Shown piece by piece: positions 41,880 to 53,755 of a stretch of DNA of 64,000 nt; within the stretch, counting starts at the first letter, position 1; every line of letters begins with the position of its first letter. Under the pieces are notes generated by a model. It did not search any database, was not told the DNA's origin, and worked only from the letters and a program-made list of their open reading frames with translations. This DNA is from Gracilaria gracilis (taxonomy: Eukaryota; Rhodophyta; Florideophyceae; Gracilariales; Gracilariaceae): contig JARGSG010000076.1 of NCBI GenBank assembly GCA_030374805.1, positions 62,001-126,000 on the forward strand. The letters run 5' to 3'. The position numbers and the translations under genes are program-made.

Positions 41880-43831
41880 AATGAAACGTTTTTTTATATG
41901 ATGTGTACCTACTAGGATCTCAGCAAGGAAAAAGCATAATGAAAGTGAATGTGAGAGGTGTCCTGAACGCATTGATTGTACCCGAGTTGTACGAAATATA
42001 ACTCCGAGAAAATAAGAACAATGGAGAGAAGGCAAGGAACGGATGATGGTCGACAGCCGACATGTGCTGTTCCGACACAGGAAGACATGGGCCAGGAATC
42101 GTGTGATGAGATTTTAGCGACACCGCACAATGGGGGACACAACGCGCGCGACACGCGCTTTCATGCACAATGTGCAAATTGCACATTGAGCTCATCCTTC
42201 AAGTTAATTAGATTAAGTTAAGGTTACTAGTACAGTACAGATAGTAACTCGTACTTGTGCGGCAGTGACGGTACAGGTACTGTAACTTGTGTTCCACTGA
42301 GTAGCCGTTCGCGACAAGAATGTCTTGCTCCACCAATCAGCTCATGAGCAGAGAGGGCCGTAATCCTATTACCCTTCCTGGTAGCCTTGTAGTGAGCCAC
42401 AAAACCTGAACATTATTGTCTTTGATAGCCTCGATGTCTGCCCAGACCGCCGGTCCAGACCGCCAGTCTAGCTAGACCACGCTTGTGACGTGGACAGCGA
42501 TACTTCTGACATAATTCCATGCTACTCAAGAAGTGACGTCCTCCTCGGAATCCTCTCTCTTCCCGAGTCTCAGGACCATCACACAGATATCCTTCTTTGA
42601 CAACTTGTATTTGTCGTGTGGCAAGAAATCTCATCCACAACGAAGTTAACAAGGCTAACAGCGTTTACGAGGATTTCAGATGGAAGTTTGGCGCACACCA
42701 CAGGTGCTAACGATGTTAGATTGCAAGCCATGTTCAACATATATCCGGGACAGAAAAGCATCAGTGTGTTGTTTTTCTCAGCCTCAACTCACAACGATGT
42801 ACTCGCATATTCAGTCCACACTTATTGTGTCACACTTTACAATTTCTAGCAACGTCAAGCTGTCCATATCGGAAAGCTGAAGCTTTGATGAGAAATAAAT
42901 CGCGCTGAACAAAGGAGATATACGCGAAACTTGCAAGCCGTTTGACTATATTACATACAGAGGATATTATGAGAATTAGGTATTCGGACTACGACTTGTT
43001 CTGACCGCAACAATGTTGTGAAAAGCAATTCCAATGTGCTCTGAGGTGCGTAATTTCGGGACTCTTCTGGAACCAAGAACTTCTGACTAGTCTCAAAGTT
43101 ATCCGAATTTCTCCACTAATGCATTTTAATCTTTGTTACTGTTTTTCATAATAAAGGACGTATATTTCTTCACAATGTGATCTGTGATTTTTTTTGTGCT
43201 ACTTAGAGATGTAAATGTTCTATATATTATATGGAAAAGTTCAAAACCAGGTACAGAGATATTCACAACCAAATACGGACTGGGTGCACCCAAAACAGTA
43301 TATATCCGGATTTACCGTATCTCCCTGCAAACCCGGATCGTCAACAGCAACGGTATACTTTCGGTAGTCCTATCTACTATTCGTGCCGCAAACAAAGTCT
43401 ATCAAATGGATACTGTGGGCTTTTGGAGAACTCAACCTCGACGGTTTTTTATTCCTGGTCCGCCTGACAAGGGTTAGCGTTCCGCCACCCTTCGTGAGAC
43501 TTCCTGAAAAAGGAGGATGAAATTGCAGTAGATAACTCAGACGAACACGAAAGAAGAGAGTGTGGGGAAAGGCTCGAACCGGCATAGCGACGCTTGCAAA
43601 AATAGGATGCGTTTCAGGACCGCTTTCAGTTTGAAGAGGGCATACCCTGCCGAGACAGTGCGTACTTTAGCTCGTGAGGTACACATTTAACGCAGCTGTT
43701 CTTGGCCGTGCCAGGGTGAAGAAATTGCACCCCGAGCGCACCGCTTCAAATGTGCTTTTGAGGCGACGTGATACTTGATAAGCAAGCAAAAGAAATAACT
43801 GCAACCTCGTCCAAAGTCCGGGCACCAGAGT
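41880..43831. other. Intergenic, no gene recognised
   Basis: About 2 kb with only short frames. A tRNA B-box-like ggttcgagcc occurs on the minus strand near 43575 without a matching A-box. Confidence 0.5.
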
Positions 43832-43839
43832 GTGCATGC
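43832..43839. repeat. Left target-site duplication of the hAT-type element
   Basis: gtgcatgc, identical to 44576-44583. Confidence 0.8.
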
Positions 43840-44575
43840 CAGGGGCGTATTTCTGACTGACTAAATGGGGGTACCCCAAAGTCACTAGTCATTAGTTTAT
43901 TACGGCAGTCAGTCAGATTTAGTCATGATCTAGTCATCAAGTATATCACAAAAACTGTAGCGCATTTGGCACCATTGGGAGCATCATCTCTTCTTGGATA
44001 TATCTCGAACAACTTTGAGAACAGTTTGACGAAAAGGCAGAGGCAGTCGGATGCAAAACAGTGCCTTGTTGGTTTGCTCACGGACAAGCTTTTTCGCAAT
44101 AGTGCTTTCTCTAGGACACTGGGTGGAGTTTGCAGTAATCTCTTCAACGCTGTTGTCTACCTGATGCTTGGCGTTTCTCCTAAGAGTGAGGGAAGTGATG
44201 AGGCCTTTCGTTTGGTCATTGAAACGATCGGTGAGACAAAAAAATGGTAGGAATGAAGCCAGGAAAGATGCCTGATCAAACGGTGCCTTTGATGTTCGCA
44301 AGGAATGTAGCTTTTTAACTTGCCGACGTCGTCGACAGCTTTGCTAGAAAGACATCTAAACTTTTAAGCAGAGTATTGACTAGTACTGACTTCTTGCCGT
44401 CGATTGTGGTATGCTTTGGACAGTGTCACGGCGCGTTTTTTGTTCCATATCTGTGTATATAGTCAGTCATCGCGTTCAATGACTAGAATGACTGACTAGA
44501 TATGAAGAGGACGAGTCAGTCAGTCAAAGTCATTCATAATTGTAGGGAAGTCAGTCAGTCATAAATACGGCCCTG
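43840..44575. mobile_element. Non-autonomous hAT-type DNA transposon (736 bp)
   Basis: The left end is CAGGGGCGTATTTCTGACTG. The right end, read inward, is CAGGGCCGTATTTATGACTG. These are inverted terminal repeats of about 24 bases starting CAGGG, as in hAT elements. The element is flanked by a perfect 8-bp duplication gtgcatgc, the hAT target length. Subterminal regions are full of short gtcagtca/tgactgac repeats on both sides, which are likely transposase-binding sites. No transposase is encoded; the open stretch 43966-44250 has no known motif. Confidence 0.85.
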
Positions 44576-44583
44576 GTGCATGC
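44576..44583. repeat. Right target-site duplication of the hAT-type element
   Basis: gtgcatgc, identical to 43832-43839. Confidence 0.8.
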
Positions 44584-47268
44584 ACTGCAAGCAGATGAGA
44601 ACGGCAATATTCATGTCACATTGTAGACCCACGCGGGGAACGCGTTGGAGGCAGCAGAGTCGTTCAGTGCATTGGAAGTTACAGGAGAAAGAAGGGCACG
44701 ATTCTAGAATAGCGGAAGTGAAACGAAAGGATGCAGAAGGGAACCCTAAACTCAGTCGCGGACCACAAACCTTCGCCTTGAAGGCCTGTGCTCCTCAAAG
44801 CCGTCTAGAAGATCAGCCTCGCCGGAGGGAGGAACATCAGGTTACGTTGATCCATACATATATATTGTCTGTATACGTAAGCGGCTCCAGCTCCAGCATC
44901 ACACTTCGAGTATCTTCGTTAGCAATTGATGACATCTTTGCCTTCGTTGTAGAATTCACAGAGGTGTTCGGCGAAGCCATCTCTAATTTTGCAGGACTAG
45001 ATCTAGGCCTCTATGATCTGTTCTCGAAAAGGATAGCGTTGCTTACGTTCCAAGGTTACATAAATTGTTAGCATTGACGCATTGAGTCATACGGCATGAC
45101 ATCGCTCCCGTTGTGACATTGCAAGGGTAGTTCAGGTCGGAAAACACTACGTGTAAAGTTACAATGGTACCATTTGCGTGTTTGGTTTGGATGATTCGCA
45201 GCGTGTGATTTCAGTCCTTTCAGCTCGCCTACCAGGGGTAGATTATTGTCGTTGTCTGCACTTGGTCCCACAATGCCTATCAGGGGAACCCCGTCCAGAT
45301 GCATAGGACAAGGTAAATGAGTAGTTGTATCAGGATATGCATTCTCATGTTTTTAGCTGTGCTATAAAAAGTTGTCGTTGAACTGGTGTGTAGATTGTGA
45401 GTGATACAAATGTAAGTGCAGTACTTAGGTATGGGAGTGTGATCGTATGTCTCTATAGTACCACTTGCGCAGAGGAACAATGCCTTTCGAGCATTTGCTC
45501 GCTGCCCCCCGCCCCCTAGATTCTCAAACTGAACATCAACAGAGTTGACGAGAAAGCTCCACACGCTCATATCTCTCTCCATCCATTTGCTTGTTTGTAT
45601 TTTGGTCGGGATGGCGCGGGGTGGTAAGTTGTAAAGAAAATGGTTAGAGCAAGCGAATGAAGATGAGTCTTGTACTCATATCCCCAGACCGACGCCGTAA
45701 CACTTCTTCGTCTTTGTAAATGGCCAGGTCTACCTTTCAAAGATCGCACATGTTCCTTCTGTTATGGAGGTGCAAAGTTTGTATCGAACGACAAGCTAAG
45801 TATCTGCGTTCTGAATTCTGTTTCGTATTTTAGAATGGAATATGTGTGTATATGGTGTGAGCGTGGATCTCAACAACAGAGTTCATTTCACAATTACGGC
45901 TTTGTGTGACGAAAAGGTCTCATATGACGGGATGCGGCGAATTCAACCCCATTGGTGGGGACAGGGTGATGGAAGGACAGCGTACAAGTGATCAGTTTCC
46001 GAGAAGTGATGGCAACCTTGGAGATAAGCTGCCAGTCAGAGGATGTTGAACAGGAGCGGTATGGATGGTGAGACACGTTTGGTTGTTGCTGCGGTAAGGC
46101 GAACTTCTGTATGACGTGCGGTGTTGCACCGAATGAGGAATGAGGATCAAAATGTATGCATATGGTATTATATGCAAAGCCAAGACCACGAGTTTCGTCT
46201 TCTTGTAACGTGAGAGAGCATATATTTTGTGTCAAACAAGTACATCAACATGAAGAGTTTAATGGAGCTTACCTGTTCTGCGAAGGTAAGTCGTGCGGTA
46301 TTGAGCATCTGGTATGAGAGACACAATTAGGGATGATGTTACAGCTTTTTGGATATCTATGTAATGTTCTGTGCATGACGGCCGATATCTTTTTTCTCTG
46401 CCGGAAATGTATATCTCGTCAACGAAAATCGTCAGCCACATTGGCAACCGCCTCTCGCGGGAACGTTCTAGCACCCAGTTGTAAACTTTACATACGTAGT
46501 TCCCGTAGCTGGTTTCTCCACATGTGGTTGCTGCACTTAAAAGCGGAAAGTAAAAGAGGAGCAGACACGAATGAGGCACCAATTGTAGAAATGTTGTTAG
46601 CCGCACCGACCACGCATTGCACCACATTTCAAATGAGTTCTTAAAATTTCTCCTTGTTGTGGTGGAAGGGAGACGTTTGATTTGTTCCGAATCTTGCAGT
46701 TGGGTCGTTCAGATTCAGAGCTCAATACGGTTGTACCCTGTAGGGCGATAGCATCCAGCGTTCAATACGGTATTGCCTTGGGTGCCTTGGGTTGCTGATA
46801 CCTTCGTAGCTTGCGGAGCAAATGAGAGAACACGGTCTGGTTTGATTCATCAATTTGGCATCCACGGACACGTAGACCAACGTGTATGAGTGCCAGCAAG
46901 GGCGTGCTTGAAGCACCGCAATCCAACACATTTTTGATCATATCATGATCTGGAACAGCGAGTGAAGCCAGTCACACGTCAAGTACGTGTTCTGGTGTGC
47001 GCCGCTTGCTGCGCGCCAGGTACTGCGCGGCCGCTGCCCATTCGAACCGTTTGTGGTACGATTCACGCATTTCGTTTAGATCTGTGGAGCCCCAACGCAC
47101 GCCGCCGCCTCTCCGGCCACCCGCCCTCTCCGCCCCCATCTCGTCCTCTCGTTCCGGATATCTTCAGCGCAACGCAGCCGCCTTCGTTGCTCCCACGCTT
47201 TGTTCCGTACCCTCCTTCCTTCGTTCCTGACCCAAGCTTTCCTTTTCCTTTCAAGTCCAATCCTCAAC
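44584..47268. other. Intergenic, no gene supported
   Basis: Several 60-160-codon frames exist on both strands (e.g. 44580-45071 +, 45894-46235 -, 46259-46627 -), none with recognisable motifs or consistent composition. The C-rich stretch 47080-47260 is probably the leader and promoter of the next gene. Confidence 0.45.
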
Positions 47269-47838
47269 ATGGTCCTCGCTGAACAACTTCGCCTGGCGCT
47301 CATGTCCCTAAACATTCGCGTGCCGAGGAAAATCTCACTTCCTCTCATCTGCAACCGCGTCACTCGCTTCGACATAACACCCCCCAAGCATCCGAACTCA
47401 AGGCTTCTCTGCAGCGTGTATCGAGCCCACACTGATGAGCTTATGTTTAAGATCCTGAGAACGAGCAACGGATACAAAATCGTCAACGCACAGAAGAAGC
47501 TATTGTACTATGCGATTCGGAACCGGCAGAAAGAAGGGTTGCAAATCATAGAGGCCAATTCTGACCACGTTCTCTTCACCGCTCTACTGAGAGGTCAGTT
47601 ATTCTCGATCATTGACGTGTTTCACGGAAATGATGGCTATGGACCTCCTTTCTTCCAGGTCTGTGGTGCTTCGGATTATGATTTGACTGAGAACGAGAGC
47701 GGAAGGGTTCTGGCTGTGGTTCGACGCACAGTAAGATGGCATCAAGTTCCCACTTGCTCGGTTGTCGTTGATGCCGGTTTGAACGCAGCTGTTTTCATCC
47801 TGCTCATTTCTATCGTTAACGAAAGCTCACGTGCTTGA
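47269..47838 (+). CDS. LURP1/tubby C-terminal-like protein, paralogue 1
   Basis: 189 residues from the ATG at 47269, chosen over an upstream in-frame ATG because the product then matches the 190-residue paralogue at 56423 in length and start (MVLAEQLRLAL / MMLADHLRHAI). Alternating beta strands end in VVVDAGLNAAVFILLISIVN. This is the pattern of LURP-one-related/tubby-like folds, a 12-strand barrel around a C-terminal hydrophobic helix. Shared blocks with the paralogue are VCGASDYDLTE, GRVLAVV and VDAGLNA. Such proteins often bind membranes or phosphoinositides; the role here is unknown. Confidence 0.6.
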   Translation: MVLAEQLRLALMSLNIRVPRKISLPLICNRVTRFDITPPKHPNSRLLCSVYRAHTDELMFKILRTSNGYKIVNAQKKLLYYAIRNRQKEGLQIIEANSDHVLFTALLRGQLFSIIDVFHGNDGYGPPFFQVCGASDYDLTENESGRVLAVVRRTVRWHQVPTCSVVVDAGLNAAVFILLISIVNESSRA

Positions 47839-48691
47839 GCAACCTCGACCATTCGCTCCCTTTCCTTCTGTCATTCGAGCTCATCTACTTGCAACTTGTT
47901 CGTAACGAATAATCACTTTGATTCACGGTAGTCTATTTGCTTCGCAGTAGTTTACAGCGTTGGGATTTGACATCACAAGGATTAAATCTCGTTGAAAATC
48001 TGTTGATGTACAGAACTAGTGCTCCATACATAGCATGTTTTCCATTACACGCCATGTTTCTAGGACCATGATGTCAGTATTCGCACGACATGGTTGGCTT
48101 GCATGTACTTTTCAAACCACTTCTCATGAGAAACCAGCCACCCAAGGTTCTCTTCAGTCTACGTGGATGGAGGTAGCAAGTCAGCGGGATCATACCCAGT
48201 CGTGATTAGGCTGAAGTTCTCAAAAAAGGCGTCAAGAAATACAGGGAAAGCGAAGCATTCCGAGCAAAATCAGCAGTGCCTTTGACCTTGTGCTTCAATT
48301 AGGGGACATAGACAAGGTGCCCTGAGGGCACTGCCCTCTGAACCTAACTGAAGCCATCACCCTCAGATGCTCTTCATTCAAGAAGGTGGTTGTTGGGGAT
48401 TTCATCTGGTAACCTTTTTTGGAACAATACCTTCCTCACTTACCCTTGCGTACTGCAAGAGCTATCAAATTACCCTTGGGTAGGTGTTTCATCTGCCAAA
48501 AAAGCTCAAATTCTGGAGCATTTCGAGTTCGAAACGGATTTGATGGTGAAATATGTGACCCAAGCCGAGAACCTCATGAAGTCGTTCATTCATACTTCTG
48601 TAACTTTGGTGTATTACGTAACAGTTAGACTAGCAGTGATATGTCATGTTGCATGTCTTCCTTGCTCAGTAGTGTAGTGAATTAGGCGGGA
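47839..48691. other. Intergenic
   Basis: Nothing supportable. The open frame 48390-48677 overlaps no motif. Confidence 0.5.
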
Positions 48692-48783
48692 AGTGGCCAT
48701 GCCAGGACTCGAACCACAGTGTGTAACAGACTTTTTGAAAAACGTACCGTTGTACTCACCGTACCAGCTGAGCGATGCCCACT
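48692..48783 (-). repeat. tRNA-related SINE-like repeat, copy 3
   Basis: Read on the minus strand, AGTGGGC pairs with GGCCACT at the ends (6 of 7). Inside are an A-box TCGCTCAGCTGG with a pairable GCTC/GAGT D-stem and a perfect B-box GGTTCGAGTCC. The T-stem and anticodon arm do not fold, so it is tRNA-derived and not a tRNA gene. The end TTCGAGTCCTGG..GGCCACT resembles that of the 52.8-kb copy. Confidence 0.5.
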
Positions 48784-50479
48784 CATGTGCACCGAAGGCA
48801 CAGTACTGGAAGTTTTCAAGGGCAGGATAGTGCCTTCGACAGTAGCGAGCTGGGAGAGACTTGTTTCAAATTTGTTGAGCCAATGTTGAAGGCTTTTCTT
48901 TTTCTTCGATGACTACGTACATTCGTATTGTTCGTCGTAGTCGATCTTTATGGTTTGGGAAAGAGGTTTGTCTGAGTTTGGTACACGAGCCTATTGAGCG
49001 TAGAATAGTTATCCATGTTTAATAGCAAGTTCAAGAGTGAGCTACACCCTGACATGAATCAGACTTGCATTAACCCATTAACCACACATTCTCACAGAGA
49101 CGCGATTTGTAGACGGCTCTGATCGTTCGACCAAACTATTTGAGGCGGATCGAAATGGAATCAGTCGAGTTCGACTGCTGCTGACGACAAGCGCTAAGGC
49201 CCTCGCCCAAACCATTTCTCTTCGCTGCTTCTCTAGCTAGAAGAGAAACTTCTGCTTTCCAAAAGGCTTTTTGTAGCACATTAGAGCGTAGACTAGGTTT
49301 TAATTCGAAGAGCACGAAGCGCGAACACGCTCCGTGGTTTAATTAGAATGGAGAAGATCTTCATTTGTGGTACCAGATTGGTAGTCTGCGCTACTATTAA
49401 AGGTACCTGATCGCGGCAGTCGCGATCAGAGGAGGTCAGAGAGAAGACACAGAGCCCTCTGACACTCTTTCTTGGTGCCGTATCGATTCTTTGACCGCGA
49501 TTTACCACACCTTTTTCTCTCAGAATTTTGGGCAAAAGCTCTTGCATTTCCCGACCAGTACCATTCCCAGCAACGGACTGTGTGAAATGTTTCCCAGCGA
49601 GGCTGAGCAAGCATCGAACTACGATCATCTTTGTCATGAAGCTGTCTTCAGTCCGAATGGAAGTAAATCGGGCACTATGAATTTGCGTCGCAAGCAGTGT
49701 CTTCGGCAATACATTCTTGCAAGGCCGTTTACGTTGCTTACATAAGTTCATCATCCTTGACGAATCTCTACGCTGTAGCGTTACCGTTGTATCTAGCTAT
49801 CTACCTACATCATAGTCCCGTTCAGCCAAACGTGATGGAGGTGGGAACGTTCTTTGCTGGCATGTCCGGCCCAGCAATGTGTTGTTTCTTACAGATCGCG
49901 TAATGATCAAAGAATGCCCGGGATTGGGTTGTCATTGTTGCCTCTGGTTGCTGTAAGGAAGTTACCCCCCGTTAAGTTCGTTGTTGCCTGGAGGGTAACA
50001 AGTCAGTACTACGGTTGTAAGAGGGCAAACGCTACCGTTGGTAGCGTTACCGTCGTACCCCGTGCGTAAAGGTAATGCCTAACGATAAAGTGCTTACGAT
50101 TATTCTGTTTGCTATGTGTCCACGAGGATTTATCGTTGTGGAGCCCTAAAACACACAACACATACAATAATGTCGACGACATGACATGTCGAGTGTAGCG
50201 AACCAATTCTCTGCGTAACTTACCGTTCTCCGAGTGATACTGAGATAAGTAGCGATGGCAAGAAGAGCTCAAAAGAGCTCTGAAGCTATGAGGAGCCCTT
50301 TAAACTATATTCCACTGTCGATGAGTGTCCACTTTGATTTGAAACTGAGGATTGATAGGATAGAAGAACATCTTGGTTACACTCTCGAACTTGTACATAA
50401 GACTACATGCTCGTCCTACTTCATCATGCGGCAGCCACTCCAACCACAAACTGAACCACAACAGCCACTTCAAAACACA
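48784..50479. other. Intergenic, no gene supported
   Basis: Includes open stretches on both strands (49293-49754 -, 49491-49745 +) without motifs. The region 50255-50479 is in frame with the next gene, but its product lacks a signal-peptide start and I treat it as leader. Confidence 0.45.
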
Positions 50480-51064
50480 ATGATCAAGTCATTCTCATCC
50501 ATCATTTTCCTGGCCTTGGCGGCCACGGCCTCGACATGTCCGACCAATCTGCCATACTCAAGTTCTATAGTGGGTCGGTCATATTCTATGCGACAGCCGT
50601 GTTACCCGGCCAGATTCGTCGCGTACGGCACCGCATCGGTCAGTGATACCGAAATCAAGTACATTCCATTCTACGAGAATTTCAACCATGGAGGAGTGAA
50701 TCCGGGATACGTCTGTCCGCGTACGTACATTTTCAAGATTAACAAGTGGGCACCTATGTTAACGGAGCTCCCTCGCCTTGTGGCACCAGATGATAGCGGC
50801 CCGCTGGATCAGTACTGTGCCCGCGAGCAGAACAGACAGAAGGTTCTTTCTTGGCCTCAGGGATCGACTAGAGGGCGGTTTATTTCTGGTATGAACCAAA
50901 CCATTGAGGGAATAACCTATCTCCGAGATCACGAATGTTGGACGCCTCAGTATCTTCCAACTTTGCACACACAAGAATACTTGAATGCTTGGCTAGATGG
51001 CCCTATCACATATTTGCTGAGTGTGGCGTTTAACTTTGGATTGTGTCTGCATACAGCTAACTGA
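50480..51064 (+). CDS. Secreted six-cysteine protein, paralogue A
   Basis: 194 residues from the ATG at 50480, which opens a signal peptide (MIKSFSSIIFLALAATAS). The frame is open 75 codons further up, but only this start matches the paralogue at 52080. Conserved cysteines lie in TCPTNLP, QPCYP, VCPRTY, YCARE, HECW and GLCL. Shared blocks include SSIVGRS, LTELP, KVLSWPQG and IEGITYLRDHEC. There is one N-glycosylation-like site (NQT) in both copies. An extracellular protein, probably disulfide-bonded; family not recognised. An AATAAA follows at 51128. Confidence 0.75.
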   Translation: MIKSFSSIIFLALAATASTCPTNLPYSSSIVGRSYSMRQPCYPARFVAYGTASVSDTEIKYIPFYENFNHGGVNPGYVCPRTYIFKINKWAPMLTELPRLVAPDDSGPLDQYCAREQNRQKVLSWPQGSTRGRFISGMNQTIEGITYLRDHECWTPQYLPTLHTQEYLNAWLDGPITYLLSVAFNFGLCLHTAN

Positions 51065-51127
51065 GCGTAACTCAACTCATCGAAAGTGTGAATGTGCTTT
51101 GTTTTAAACGAGTGTGAGGAGTATACA

Positions 51128-51133
51128 AATAAA
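51128..51133 (+). promoter_or_regulatory. Putative polyadenylation signal
   Basis: aataaa, 64 bases after the stop of the 50480 gene. Confidence 0.4.
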
Positions 51134-51993
51134 ATGAAAACGTTCTCAACAATTATCCCCCCATGTCTCAGGAAACCATTTGCGCGTTTCGGCATGCACG
51201 ACCACTATTAGATCGGGGATGAAGGGTTTGCTGGGCCTTAGCTGTATTATACTCCAGCTAGCATCGAAGCTTCCGCTTTGTTTCTTGGTGCAGAACGAGA
51301 AGTTCGGTATAATACTATTACCATTACCCTGACCTCCCAGTAAACGGAAATATATTGATTACATAAAAAATCTAAAATCCCCGACGAGAATTAGTTTGCA
51401 GCCAAAGTCTTGCAGGATGAGCGATCTGTGGGACGCAGTCGTCAATCACCGTCTCCTTTGTGTGCAGACGAGTCTACTCAACGTCGTCATCACCTCAGGC
51501 GCCCCACGACACACTACCCAGGCTGGGCTCGACGATCTCTAGCTGAGACGAACTATGTGTGAAGACCTGCTTTGCAGCAGAGCACAAAGAGCCGGAAGCG
51601 GTCTACTCGCTCTGCCTCCCACGCTTCCCAAGCCAAAACGGTCGTCGGGATAGCCCTACGTGAAGCGAGATAATGTTGCTAGTACAGCAGCTTCTACTTG
51701 AGAGACTCCTCTTGACCAATGAAGTCACAACGAGATCTTCCTTGCTGTTAAATGCATATGTGAAGCAGCATTACGTGAAGCAGCATTACGCTTCTTGAGG
51801 ATGCATGGCTCGCATTAACCTGTCAGTTGGGCAATTCTAACGATCAGCTCTCATAACATCAATGATAGTCATTGGGACACGCATTGTATCAACGCATCTC
51901 TGATGCCCGTCATTGATAATGTTGGCTCCTCAATACGCTATGGTGAGAACCATTTGGATAGCATATAAGTTACACCAACCAGAAGGGATTCAC
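51134..51993. other. Intergenic
   Basis: No frame with motifs. The direct repeat 'tgaagcagcattacg' occurs twice at about 51762-51791. Confidence 0.5.
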
Positions 51994-52000
51994 TATAAAA
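51994..52000 (+). promoter_or_regulatory. Putative TATA box
   Basis: tataaaa, 80 bases upstream of the ATG at 52080. Confidence 0.45.
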
Positions 52001-52079
52001 CAGATGTTGGAGGCCCTATGAAGCATCTACTCCAAGATTTCAATGTCAATGAACAACTTCCGATCTCTCACTAAACGAA

Positions 52080-52649
52080 ATGAAGACACTGTTCTACTTC
52101 TGGCTCCTGGTATGCGTTGCCACCGCCTCCCGATGTCCCACAAATCTTCCGTTTCCATCTTCAATTGTTGGAAGAAGTCAATCCACACGGCGGCCATGCT
52201 ACCCTCCAATTCACCCCACCAGTTCAAGTGTGCACATTACGGAAAATGAAATTCGATTCCTGCCGTTTCAACCACCATACGCACCTTCCGGTGCAGGTCA
52301 GATTTGTCAACATCAGTACATTTTCACTGTTGGTAGGTGGTCCCCGAGGTTGACAGAGCTTCCTAGCCTGATTATGCCAGTTGATGCCGACAATGATTTC
52401 TGCTCACGGGAACAAGAGAGGCGGAAAATCGTATCTTGGCCGCACGGACAAGCTAGAGATCATTTTGCAACCGGAGTCAACAAGACAATTGATGGAATTA
52501 CTTACCTTCGTGATCATGAATGCGCTTCAACATATCGATACCCAACTCTGCGTTCACAAGAGTTTCTGAATCCTTGGTTAGAAGCTCCCATCATGTACCT
52601 TCTAAATGTTGCTTACAACTATGGCTTATGTCTTGACCCGCGTAACTAA
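52080..52649 (+). CDS. Secreted six-cysteine protein, paralogue B
   Basis: 189 residues with signal peptide MKTLFYFWLLVCVATAS. It aligns end to end with paralogue A (CPTNLPFPSSIVGRS, RRPCYPP, LTELPSLI, KIVSWPHG, IDGITYLRDHEC, YNYGLCLDPRN). All six cysteines are kept and there is a one- to few-residue indel after the RPCYP block. Same strand, about 1 kb apart, so a tandem duplication. Own TATA box. Function unknown; an extracellular or wall-associated role is inferred only from the signal peptide and cysteines. Confidence 0.8.
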   Translation: MKTLFYFWLLVCVATASRCPTNLPFPSSIVGRSQSTRRPCYPPIHPTSSSVHITENEIRFLPFQPPYAPSGAGQICQHQYIFTVGRWSPRLTELPSLIMPVDADNDFCSREQERRKIVSWPHGQARDHFATGVNKTIDGITYLRDHECASTYRYPTLRSQEFLNPWLEAPIMYLLNVAYNYGLCLDPRN

Positions 52650-52800
52650 ACCAACACGCGACTGTAAAAGACTTGGGTTTATTGTAAGCCTGCTTAACGA
52701 GGAGCTGTGACTACAAAACCATTCAGGAGTTATAATGTACCGGAAGTTAAACATTTTGAATGAATGCAAAAAGTGTGCCATGTTGTATTGAACTGGAGAG
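52650..52800. other. 3' flank of the 52080 gene
   Basis: AT-rich with no coding potential; leads into the SINE-like copy. Confidence 0.4.
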
Positions 52801-52915
52801 GAGTGGCAGAACCAGGGCTTGAACTTAGGCCCCAAGCTCTCCACAGAAAGCACACGAAGGCGGTTACCGGTTGAGCAATAGCCGCTCACGATGTGGTGAC
52901 CCCAAGTCACGCCGT
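52801..52915 (-). repeat. tRNA-related SINE-like repeat, copy 2
   Basis: On the minus strand it has outer arms GAGCGGC/GCCACTC (6 of 7 pairs), an A-box-like ATTGCTCAACCGG and a B-box-like AGTTCAAGCCC. The T-stem does not pair. The upstream part (gtgacttggggtcaccacatcgtgagcgg) matches the 38.2-kb copy closely, which defines a family. Confidence 0.55.
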
Positions 52916-53755
52916 CGGCCATATCCATACCGTTGGAGGTCTTGTCGTGACTCGGACTGCCATTCGAAGCTGATTGGTGATATATGTTCTCGATTTAAAC
53001 CCACCCCCCGATTGCTTTTGACAAATAATTGTGCAGTGACGCGCTAGATAGCAGTAAAAATGTTCAAGAACTCTTATGAAGTTCTTACCAACGCAAAAAG
53101 AAACGCAGTACAAAATAACCGCTGTTGATATTCTGGCAAGTACTCATCGATAACACTGGAGTACTTCTTAGTCAAAAGTTCTGACTGATTGAGGCCTTCT
53201 GAAGTCATTAACGCCGCGTTTCAACCTCTTGTTGGTCAGACTTAGTCATTTGCTCAAAGTAGCTTCAATACATAAAAAAACAAGTTCAATTTCCCAAGAA
53301 CAATGGTAGAAAAAAACAACTTGATAGTAAAACCTTGATAATATTCTCCAAAATATTCACAAAAGAGTTCGTTCATTCAAAACTCCAAGCATTTGAATTT
53401 CAAATTTAAAGTTAACGACTCATTTTCATACTTTTCATATATATCATCAGAGCCAAACGTAATACTGGGTATGGACCCCTTTTTGGTCGAAATCTAACAT
53501 GGTCACTAAAAATCCCGGCTGAAGATTGTAGAAAATATGAATTGAAGAGCACCAAATCAGGTACCCTTGTAGACGAAAAGGAAGTTTTAGAATATATTCG
53601 GCCTTTAACCTTTTCATACTTTCCTATTTGTAATTTTACGGGGTTTCTTATGCATTTGTTTTAAAATATATATATACTAATTCTTCTTCATATTGTTTTC
53701 CATTTTGGATATGTTACCCAAACCGAAAGCACCACGTACTACTATATAATGGTAG
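52916..53755. other. AT-rich intergenic
   Basis: No gene seen. Long A/T-rich stretch upstream of the C2H2 gene; possible promoter TATA-like runs near 53672 and 53745. Confidence 0.5.

Noticed and set aside
43560..43600. tRNA gene suggested by ggttcgagcc
   Set aside because: No A-box or foldable tRNA upstream.
44580..45071. 163-codon + frame
   Set aside because: No motif; composition unlike the neighbouring genes.
48692..48783. A functional tRNA gene on the minus strand
   Set aside because: Good A and B boxes, but the T-stem and anticodon arm do not pair.
49293..49754. 153-codon - frame
   Set aside because: No motif, no promoter signal, and an overlapping frame of similar quality on the other strand.
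50255..50479. N-terminal extension of secreted paralogue A
   Set aside because: It would bury the signal peptide inside the protein; the paralogue starts at the equivalent internal Met.
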